In this document: positions 13,627-18,966 of the stretch, piece by piece
Layout: the number at the start of each line of letters is the position of its first letter
Numbering within the stretch: the stretch's first letter is position 1
DNA from: Oscillospiraceae bacterium
Lineage (GTDB): Bacteria > Bacillota > Clostridia > Oscillospirales > Oscillospiraceae
DNA length: 18,966 bases
Direction of reading: 5' to 3'
NCBI GenBank assembly: GCA_009776905.1
Contig: WRMX01000053.1
Coordinates: forward strand, 1 to 18,966
Notes under the pieces: model-generated
Seen by the model: the letters and a program-made list of their open reading frames with translations, nothing else
Database searches by the model: none
What the model was told of the DNA's origin: nothing
Position numbers and translations under genes: made by a program

Positions 13627-13918
13627 CCAATGGGAGATATGGAACGCTATTGTTGCATACGCAGACAACCCCGATGAATCCAAACGTCGTCCGGTTGTCA
13701 TACTTGGCCAACAAGAGATGTCTGTGATAGCGCTTAAAATTACCGGCACGGAGCGCTCGGTGTACAAAATACTAAACTGGTCTGACTCTGGTTTGTACAA
13801 ACCGTCATACATTGTTTGTACCGAAAAGTTGTTGCTTAAGGAGACTGATTTTCAGGATAAACTAGGGGTATTACACCCCTTAGACATTATTAACTTAGCC
13901 AATTACCTTAAGCGATGA
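13616..13918 (+). CDS. PemK/MazF-like toxin
   Basis: A 100-residue protein paired with the Panacea antitoxin. It begins MTFNQWEIWNAIVAYADNP and continues ESKRRPVVIL, the early beta strands and basic loop of PemK/MazF-type endoribonucleases. The central ALKITGT matches the second conserved segment. The C-terminus is helical (LHPLDIINLANYLKR). Such toxins cleave mRNA and arrest growth when the antitoxin is lost; the cleavage site cannot be predicted. The start ATG 13616 lies inside the antitoxin gene, with CGGAG about 10 bases upstream. An earlier in-frame ATG at 13565 is less likely because the added residues are unrelated to the family. A terminator follows within 10 bases. Confidence 0.85.
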   Translation: MTFNQWEIWNAIVAYADNPDESKRRPVVILGQQEMSVIALKITGTERSVYKILNWSDSGLYKPSYIVCTEKLLLKETDFQDKLGVLHPLDIINLANYLKR

Positions 13919-13927
13919 ATCCAACGC

Positions 13928-13953
13928 CCGCCCACGTCCGTGGGCGGCTTTTT
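13928..13953 (+). terminator. Rho-independent terminator of the toxin-antitoxin operon
   Basis: CCGCCCAC-GTCC-GTGGGCGG (13928-13947) is followed by C and TTTTT. Confidence 0.9.
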
Positions 13954-13984
13954 ATCCGCGATAGGCCATCGCATACCCATCGCA

Positions 13985-14150
13985 GGAGGAGTAGCCGGAG
14001 AATACTTCCACCTCTAAGCGAAGCGTTAGCATGAGCCGCATTCCCGCATCACGTGAAGCGCTCTATTTAAGCCGCCGCGAAGCTGCGGAATCGACGGGAG
14101 TCCACTCTCCCTCCTGATTCCCCGAGGACAGCGAGTTGGCTTGTAAACCC
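13985..14150 (-). repeat. Dispersed repeat copy A (inverted relative to copy B)
   Basis: Read on the minus strand this parallels 8600-8766. It has the AACTCGCTGTCCTCGGGGAA block (about 14117-14136), then a hairpin (GAATC...GGGAG...CTCCC...GATTC, 14088-14120). The hairpin differs in sequence from copy B but keeps the fold. A terminal block with TTAGAGGTGG and AGTATTCTCCGGCTACTCC follows. It lies exactly where the AT-rich toxin-antitoxin patch ends and GC-rich sequence resumes. The resemblance to an IS200/IS605 right end is an inference from layout only. Confidence 0.5.
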
Positions 14151-14158
14151 CTTTCTCT

Positions 14159-14188
14159 TTGACAATTGCGCTCATAGTATGGTAGACT
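14159..14188 (+). promoter_or_regulatory. Sigma-A promoter of recQ, start point at or next to the ATG
   Basis: TTGACA (14159-14164), an 18-base spacer, then TAGACT (14183-14188). The expected start of transcription (14194-14196) coincides with ATG 14195, and no ribosome site is visible upstream, so the mRNA is probably leaderless. Confidence 0.6.
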
Positions 14189-14194
14189 GCGAAT

Positions 14195-15577
14195 ATGACA
14201 AAAACAGAAGCCCTCAAACAATACTTCGGACATTCCGGCTTCCGTCCTGCACAGGAAACCCTCATAGATGCGCTGCTATCCGGCCGCGACGTCTTGGGCG
14301 TGATGCCGACAGGAGCAGGCAAATCCATATGTTATCAAATCCCGGCCTTGCTGATGGCCGGGACTGCGCTCGTCGTTTCGCCGCTGATATCATTGATGAA
14401 GGACCAGGTCGCGCAATTAAAGCAATCGGGCATTCCAGGCGCCTACATCAACTCGTCGCTGACAAGCGCGCAGTACCGCGAAGTCATTCGCCGAGCGAGC
14501 GAAGGACGTTATAAGATAATCTATGTCGCTCCCGAGCGACTGGAAACAGACGAATTCCTGCGATATGCGACCGGTACGAGAATATCGCTCGTTGCGGTGG
14601 ACGAAGCCCACTGCGTCTCCCAATGGGGGCAGGACTTTCGCCCAAGCTACCTCGGCGTTCCGAGGTTCATCAACATGCTCGCCACAAGGCCTGTCGTCGG
14701 CGCGTTTACGGCGACAGCCACAGCGGAGGTAAAGCATGATATGGAGCGTCTGCTGGAACTGCGCTCCCCTCTGAGCCTTACGACCGGTTTTGATAGGCCA
14801 AACCTATACTTTCAGGTTGCGAAGCCTAAATACAAGCCTGCTTATTTTCGCGAGATTATATCGCGCAGGGTCGGCAGCTTTAGTGCGACGAAGAGCAGCT
14901 TTGGCAAGGCGCAGGGCAGCTACGGCGCTGGCGGCAATTATTACTCGAGCGGCGGCATCTCGACGAAGAGCAGCTACGGTGCGGCGCAGAACAGCTACGG
15001 CGCTGGCGGGTGCGGCATCGTATATTGCGCGACCCGAAAGGCCGTGGATACAATATACTCCGAGCTTAAAAACCAAGGTTTGGCCGTTGCGAGATATCAT
15101 GCCGGCATGGACGATGACGACAGGCGGAAAAGCCAGGATGACTTCATAGGCGACCGCGTCGCGGTGATGATCGCCACCAACGCCTTCGGCATGGGGATAG
15201 ACAAACCCAACGTCAGATATGTCATCCACTACAATATGCCCAAAAACCTCGAGAGTTACTATCAGGAGGCGGGGCGGGCCGGGCGCGACGGCAATCGGTC
15301 CGAATGCATACTGATGTTTTCGCAGGACGACATAAAAATTGCCGAGTTCTTCATCAACAACTCCGAAAAGAATGTGGAACTGACGGAACAGGAACGCCGC
15401 ATCCTATTTCAAAGAGACTATGAGAGGCTCGACAAGATGATCGGATATTGCGAAACCACAGGCTGCTTGCGGGTATACTTGCTTCGATACTTTGGCGACA
15501 AATACAAAGGGAATTGCGGTAATTGCGGTAGTTGCAGCGCCGCGAAAAGGCAGCGCGGAGGCATGCGCAGGTACTAA
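14195..15577 (+). CDS. recQ: Short RecQ-type DNA helicase with low-complexity insertion
   Basis: A 460-residue ATP-dependent 3'-5' DNA helicase for recombination and repair. Seen in order: motif 0 (FGHSGFRPAQ), Walker A PTGAGKS, SPLISLMKDQV, the DEAH box with the aromatic-rich loop (VDEAHCVSQWGQDFRPSY), GAFTATAT, then the second RecA lobe (GIVYCATRK, ARYHAGM, ATNAFGMGIDKPNVR, YYQEAGRAGRDG). Zinc-binding cysteines follow (GYCETTGCLR...NCGNCGSC). It ends there, lacking the winged helix and HRDC domain of full-length RecQ (about 600 residues), so it is a core-only form. About 45 residues (225-271), rich in Gly, Ser and Tyr, are inserted between the lobes, just before GIVYC. They come from a duplicated 49-bp DNA unit. 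All catalytic motifs are intact, so it is probably active. Confidence 0.93.
   Translation: MTKTEALKQYFGHSGFRPAQETLIDALLSGRDVLGVMPTGAGKSICYQIPALLMAGTALVVSPLISLMKDQVAQLKQSGIPGAYINSSLTSAQYREVIRRASEGRYKIIYVAPERLETDEFLRYATGTRISLVAVDEAHCVSQWGQDFRPSYLGVPRFINMLATRPVVGAFTATATAEVKHDMERLLELRSPLSLTTGFDRPNLYFQVAKPKYKPAYFREIISRRVGSFSATKSSFGKAQGSYGAGGNYYSSGGISTKSSYGAAQNSYGAGGCGIVYCATRKAVDTIYSELKNQGLAVARYHAGMDDDDRRKSQDDFIGDRVAVMIATNAFGMGIDKPNVRYVIHYNMPKNLESYYQEAGRAGRDGNRSECILMFSQDDIKIAEFFINNSEKNVELTEQERRILFQRDYERLDKMIGYCETTGCLRVYLLRYFGDKYKGNCGNCGSCSAAKRQRGGMRRY
14886..15009. repeat. 49-bp direct repeat inside recQ
   Basis: Copies at 14886-14934 and 14961-15009 differ at a few positions and are separated by 26 bases. 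The 75-bp spacing is a multiple of three, so the frame is kept. Each copy encodes TKSS(F/Y)G..Q(G/N)SYGAGG. The sequence is absent from normal RecQ proteins at this place. Confidence 0.95.
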
Positions 15578-15784
15578 CAATCGCCGGCCGCGAGGCTCGC
15601 TTCGGTCGTAGCGCACGGCGTCCGGGCTGCGGGGCTCGCTTCATACGACAAGTGTCGTAGCGCACGGCGTCCGGGCTGCGGGGGTGGAACTTGCACAACT
15701 GTTTGCGGTGCAGCCCGCTCCGCATGGCATCCGCGGGTTGCGGGGGTGGAACCCCCACGTTAATATCATAAGGGGGATATCAGC
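15578..15784. repeat. GC-rich intergenic repeats between recQ and the SDR gene
   Basis: The 30-bp block starting GTCGTAGCGCACGGCGTCCG occurs at 15605-15634 and 15654-15683. A weaker third copy follows at about 15717-15750, sharing the ending TGCGGGGGTGGAAC. GGCTCGCTTC is also repeated. No gene is supported here; the SDR ribosome site AAGGGGG lies at the right end. Confidence 0.85.
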
Positions 15785-16570
15785 ATGCAGAATGATTTAA
15801 AAGGCTTCCACGCATTTGTCACAGGAGGGTCAAGCGGCTTTGGCTTTGAAATGTCGAAAATACTGTTATCGCACGGCGCGACGGTGGCTATTGCGGCGCG
15901 GGGCGGCCCCAAGCTGGACAACGCATATAACAACTTGAAAAGCGAAGGCTACGATGTCCATGCGCTCGACATGGACGTGCGCAGCGAGCAATCGGTTGCA
16001 TCTGCCGCCGCATGGGTCGAAACGAACTGGGAAAAGCTCGACATGTTAGTGAACAACGCAGGCATCGGCATGGGAGGTGCCATGAAGAGCGCCGGTGGCA
16101 AGCCTGCGTTGTTTTTCAACATTTCGCCCGAAGCGTTTCGCGACATCGTCGAGACAAATTTCATCGGATACTTTCTAGTTTCGCACGCATTAGTGCCTCT
16201 AATGGTGAAAAATGGCAACGGAAGGGTTGTTAACGTTTCAACGAGCATAAGAACCATGACGGCCCGGGGGCAGCTGCCATACGGTCCCGCGCGCGCTGGT
16301 GCCGAGGCTATGTCGGCGATAATGGCGGAGGAATTGAAAGAGTTTGGCATAACTGTCAATGTCTTGCTGCCGGGGGGCGCTTCGAACACCGGCTTTGTGC
16401 CGGAAGAGGAGCGGGAAAGCGCGGCAGCGCGAGGCTTGCTGCCTGCAACAATACTGAACGAACCGATATTGTTCCTTGCGTCCGAAAAGGCAGCAGGAAT
16501 GACAGGCGAGAGGATTATAGGAAAAGAATTTCACCAATGGCTTGTTGAAAAAGGTATATCTCTATCGTGA
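15785..16570 (+). CDS. Short-chain dehydrogenase/reductase with YxxxR active site
   Basis: A 261-residue classical SDR fold. The cofactor motif is TGGSSGFG (13-20), MDVRSEQS (63-70) contacts the adenine, NNAG is at 90-93, and the catalytic Ser lies in VNVSTS (152-154). The catalytic Tyr is Y166, but the YxxxK motif reads YGPAR, so the Lys that lowers the Tyr pKa is Arg170. Arg40 after strand 2 (AARGG) would suit NADPH. The C-terminal LLPGGASNTGF is typical of the PG motif region. ATG 15785 follows AAGGGGG by 8-9 bases. The substrate is unknown, and activity may be reduced or altered because of the Arg. Confidence 0.88.
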   Translation: MQNDLKGFHAFVTGGSSGFGFEMSKILLSHGATVAIAARGGPKLDNAYNNLKSEGYDVHALDMDVRSEQSVASAAAWVETNWEKLDMLVNNAGIGMGGAMKSAGGKPALFFNISPEAFRDIVETNFIGYFLVSHALVPLMVKNGNGRVVNVSTSIRTMTARGQLPYGPARAGAEAMSAIMAEELKEFGITVNVLLPGGASNTGFVPEEERESAAARGLLPATILNEPILFLASEKAAGMTGERIIGKEFHQWLVEKGISLS

Positions 16571-16847
16571 TGCCCCGAGCCGGACTCGGCGAAGAGCTGC
16601 GAACCTCCACACTCGCTGAACCCCCCGCCATGAGTTCCGGCTACCCCAAGAATTCGCGTTTCCCGCCCCGGGCCGCCATGCGCCAAGCACCCGGCCACCA
16701 CGCTGCCCCGGCCCCTTAGCTGCCGCGCCGCATACTCCCAAACCTCCACGCCCCGGCCTCTTTGCTGCCGCGCCGCATACCACAAAGCCTCTACGCCCCG
16801 GTCGTCATGCTCCGCACCCTGTGCAGCCCGCATGAACCGTCAAGCCT
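16571..16847. repeat. GC-rich 45-bp repeats between the SDR and symporter genes
   Basis: Two 40-base near-copies start at 16719 and 16764 (GCTGCCGCGCCGCATAC, then a variable stretch, then CCTCYACGCCCCGG). A third partial copy (CCTCTACGCCCCGG, about 16845-16858) overlaps the final codons and stop of the symporter. On the minus strand the units would read GVE(A/V)..YAARQ.RGR in the symporter's Gly-Val-Glu-Ala register, but they lie after its TAG. CCGAG-CCGGA-CTCGG (16575-16589) is a small hairpin after the SDR stop. No gene is supported. Confidence 0.8.
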
Positions 16848-18398
16848 CTACGCCCCGGCTTCTACTCCCAGGTCCTCTTTGACCTTCACCGTGACAGTCT
16901 CCTCATAACAGGAGAAGCACTCGTCGACATGGGCTTTTGCCGGTTTCGGAGACAAAAGCGACACGACAGGCACAATAACGAGCCCCGCCAGCATCGCGAA
17001 CGCGCCGGCGTTGATCGGCGACTGAATGATCGTCGGGAACGAGCTCCGGAAGAGCATATTCAATATCATCAACAGCGAGCTGAACAGGAAGCTGCACCAC
17101 ACGGAAACTTTGCTTACGCGCTTCCAGTACAACCCATATAGGAACGGCGCCAGGAACGATCCGGCGAGCGCCCCCCATGAGACCCCCATCAATTGCGCGA
17201 TGAACGCAATGCCCTGCTTATACTGCAATATGGCAATCGCGCCTGATATTACGATGAATACGACTATCAACAGCCTGATCGACACGAGTTGCTTCTTGTC
17301 GTCCATTTTTTTGACTACATGCCCTTTCAGGAAGTCAATTGTAAACGTGGATGCGGACGCCATGACCAACGATGACAGCGTTGACATCGAAGCAGCGAGG
17401 ACAAGAATGATCACGACCCCAATGAGCAAGTTGGAAAAGCCCGAAAGCATTGATGGGACTATCGAGTCGAAGCCATTTGCCCCGACTGTCGCCGTGTCCG
17501 AAAACAGCCGTCCGAACCCGCCCATGAAATAGCACCCTCCCGCGATGATGAGCGCAAAAAACGTGGAGATGATCGTGCCTTTCTGGATCGCCTTTTCGGA
17601 CTTTATCGCATAAAACTTCTGGACCATCTGCGGCAGCCCCCACGTGCCCAGCGATGTGAGGAGCACGACCCCCAGCAAGCCCAACGGATCCGGGCCGAAG
17701 AACGACGCAAAGATGCCGGGCGTGGTCGATACGGCCGCATCTTCGATCTTGGCGAGTTCTGTTATTGAACTGATGAACCCTCCGTGGCTGCCGAGCACGG
17801 CGGCGATGACCGCGACTATTCCGACAAGCATGATAATGCCTTGGATGAAATCATTGACTGCAGTAGCGAAATACCCGCCCGCTATCACGTAAATGCCGGT
17901 CAGAACTGCCATCGCAACGATGCAAATGGTGAAGTCGATGTGGAACGCCATTTCGAACAGCCTGGACAAACCATTGTAAAGAGACGCTGTGTATGGTATC
18001 AGGAAGATGAACACGATGAACGACGCAGCGATTTTCAACGCATTGGACTTATATCTGGCAGCGAAAAATTCCGGCATCGTCGCGCTGCCGAGATGCCTTG
18101 TCATAATCCGGGTGCGGCGGCCGAGGATAACCCACGGGAGCAACGACCCGACGAGGGCGTTCCCAATGCCCACCCATGTGGCCGACAAGCCGAACCGCCA
18201 TCCGAACTGGCCTGCGTAACCAACGAATATGACCGCCGAAAAGTACGATGTCCCATATGCGAATGCGGTCAGCCACGGGCCGACGGAGCGTCCGCCAAGG
18301 ACGAAGCTGTTGACGTCGGATGCTCGCTTCCTGAAGTACAGGCCCACACCGACAGTGATTGCGATGAATGCGATGAGCAAGAGGATTTTGATGAACAT
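16848..18398 (-). CDS. Sodium:solute symporter (SSS family), probably for tyrosine
   Basis: A 516-residue integral membrane protein of about 13 helices. The N-terminal region (about 18-100) has the SSS hallmarks: FVLGGRSVGPWLTAFAYGTS and FSAVIFVGYAGQFGWRFG, then GRRTRIMTRHLGSATMPEFF. The middle has GGYFATAVNDFIQG, the sodium:solute symporter signature region, followed by LGTWGLPQMVQKFYA. The cytoplasmic tail is short and charged. ATG 18398 is chosen because AAAGGTGTG lies about 8-10 bases upstream. A 14-codon extension to 18440 would run through the ribosome site and into the T-box terminator's tail. SSS proteins couple sodium entry to uptake of amino acids, sugars or vitamins. The T-box ahead of it has a tyrosine specifier, so tyrosine or a precursor is the best guess for the cargo. 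The gene stands alone, ending in a repeat. Confidence 0.92.
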   Translation of the reverse strand: MFIKILLLIAFIAITVGVGLYFRKRASDVNSFVLGGRSVGPWLTAFAYGTSYFSAVIFVGYAGQFGWRFGLSATWVGIGNALVGSLLPWVILGRRTRIMTRHLGSATMPEFFAARYKSNALKIAASFIVFIFLIPYTASLYNGLSRLFEMAFHIDFTICIVAMAVLTGIYVIAGGYFATAVNDFIQGIIMLVGIVAVIAAVLGSHGGFISSITELAKIEDAAVSTTPGIFASFFGPDPLGLLGVVLLTSLGTWGLPQMVQKFYAIKSEKAIQKGTIISTFFALIIAGGCYFMGGFGRLFSDTATVGANGFDSIVPSMLSGFSNLLIGVVIILVLAASMSTLSSLVMASASTFTIDFLKGHVVKKMDDKKQLVSIRLLIVVFIVISGAIAILQYKQGIAFIAQLMGVSWGALAGSFLAPFLYGLYWKRVSKVSVWCSFLFSSLLMILNMLFRSSFPTIIQSPINAGAFAMLAGLVIVPVVSLLSPKPAKAHVDECFSCYEETVTVKVKEDLGVEAGA

Positions 18399-18432
18399 TG
18401 TGACACACCTTTCTTTCTTTCCGGAAAGGCGG

Positions 18433-18467
18433 CAAAACAAAACGCCCCCGGAATCATTCCGAGGGCG
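18433..18467 (-). terminator. Regulated terminator of the T-box leader
   Basis: On the minus strand CGCCCTCGGAA pairs with TTCCGGGGGCG around TGA (one G-T pair), followed by TTTTGTTTT. It competes with the antiterminator that includes the T-box sequence. Confidence 0.9.
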
Positions 18468-18712
18468 GCAATAAACCGCGGTACCACCTCAGTTCCGCGC
18501 GGCCTCACGGCGCGCGCGCTCGTGGAGTACAGACATACTCCATGCGCCATAACGGGCGCCCCCGTCGCGTCCTATTCCGGCACTGCCGTGCCGTTTCAGC
18601 GCGCAGCTCGCAAGATGTATTCCCCTGTGGCGTCCCGATCGGCTTTCACCGCCCGCCGACTCTCTGACAGGCCGCATATGCAGGGTACTTCTTCCCGGTC
18701 ATCGCTTTTATT
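18433..18712 (-). ncRNA. T-box riboswitch, tyrosine specifier (UAC)
   Basis: Read on the minus strand, the leader has a stem I with the S-turn AGTA (18689-18686) directly before CCCTG. Opposite, CAGGG is followed by GAA and then the specifier TAC (18619-18617). This AGUA/GAA-NNN-A layout fixes the codon as UAC, tyrosine. The AGAGAG k-turn segment lies at about 18661-18666. The T-box sequence AGGTGGTACCGCGG is at 18489-18476. A terminator hairpin (18467-18443) followed by TTTTGTTTT closes the leader. Uncharged tRNA-Tyr would pair with the specifier and T-box bulge and form the antiterminator, switching on the symporter during tyrosine shortage. Confidence 0.95.
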
Positions 18713-18718
18713 GTATAG

Positions 18719-18747
18719 ATTTTATAGAAAGTTTATGTTTTTGTCAA
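18719..18747 (-). promoter_or_regulatory. Sigma-A promoter of the T-box/symporter transcript
   Basis: On the minus strand a perfect TTGACA (18747-18742), a 17-base spacer, then TAAAAT (18724-18719). The start point is near 18712. Confidence 0.9.
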
Positions 18748-18966
18748 CATATTTTTCATTGTGGTATTGTATGAAATTTCGCAATTTAAAGCGTAAAAGA
18801 TTGTGCTGTATTGTCATTATACCAGAAACGACATCCGCAGAAACCGCTACAATTCACGCCCTTGTGCTCGGCAGACGTTTTTTTGCTTCCTTATCGCTCA
18901 GATGCGCATCCATGCGCATATTCGCGCCGCTTCGCTTCCTTGCTACGCGGTCGGAAGCAAAATAAA
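18748..18966. other. Upstream region at right edge, no gene seen
   Basis: AT-rich to about 18820, then GC-rich. On the minus strand TATAAT occurs at about 18823-18818 without a good -35. The palindrome ATGCGCAT occurs twice (18902-18909 and 18912-18919), and GCTTCC...GGAAGC can pair near 18935-18956. I support no gene here. Confidence 0.4.

Noticed and set aside
11523..13985. tRNA-Gly as an integration site of the AT-rich patch
   Set aside because: I looked for a repeat of the tRNA 3' end (TTCGATTCCC... to CCGC) downstream and saw none, and no integrase is present. Only the composition shift remains.
17784..18965. Plus-strand open frame of 393 codons at the right edge
   Set aside because: It runs antisense through the symporter, T-box and promoter. 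Its length is due to GC-rich codon bias on the other strand.

Overview
This window looks like chromosomal DNA from a low-to-mid-GC Bacillota, most likely a Clostridia-type anaerobe. The evidence is a tyrosine T-box leader, an S-layer-homology (SLH) surface protein with Gram-positive pilin-like domains, consensus sigma-A promoters, strong AGGAGG ribosome sites, and a tRNA with encoded CCA. I cannot name a genus. Most genes are GC-rich housekeeping or surface genes. Two stretches look foreign by composition: the serpin gene (about 4062-5330) and an AT-rich toxin-antitoxin patch (about 11700-13920).

Layout. Positions 1-776 (minus) hold a P-loop ATPase abutting a 5'-partial queH (queuosine synthesis) that runs off the left edge and carries an in-frame hexapeptide repeat. 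1002-3906 (plus) hold a lactate/malate-dehydrogenase-family protein and, from its own promoter, a GH63/MGH1-like glycoside hydrolase. 4062-5330 is a lipoprotein serpin flanked by similar C-rich tracts. 5877-8570 is an 897-residue mosaic surface protein: beta-helix-like region, InlB B-repeat, two isopeptide-type pilin domains, three SLH domains. 8600-8766 is one copy of a dispersed repeat. 8770-10023 (minus) is pgi, divergent from an EAL-like/HDOD signalling protein (10171-11436). 11523-11596 is tRNA-Gly(CCC) with promoter and terminator.

The AT-rich patch has two cassettes under related promoters. The first is a small unknown gene followed by a frameshifted DUF2335 gene. The second is an intact Panacea-domain antitoxin overlapping a PemK/MazF-like toxin. 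Both promoters share a near-identical 18-bp block over the -35 box containing a palindrome, and both have the same ribosome-site context, which suggests related control. After the second copy of the dispersed repeat (13985-14150) come a short, probably leaderless recQ (14195-15577) with a Gly/Ser/Tyr-rich insertion inside the helicase, an SDR oxidoreductase whose catalytic Lys is Arg, and (minus) a sodium:solute symporter under a T-box with a UAC (Tyr) specifier, so probably a tyrosine-responsive importer.

A theme across the window is GC-rich tandem repetition in and around genes: 18-bp units inside queH, a 49-bp duplication inside recQ, 14-bp units after the serpin, 49-bp-spaced repeats after recQ, and 45-bp repeats overlapping the end of the symporter. 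Two of these are translated inside conserved enzymes.
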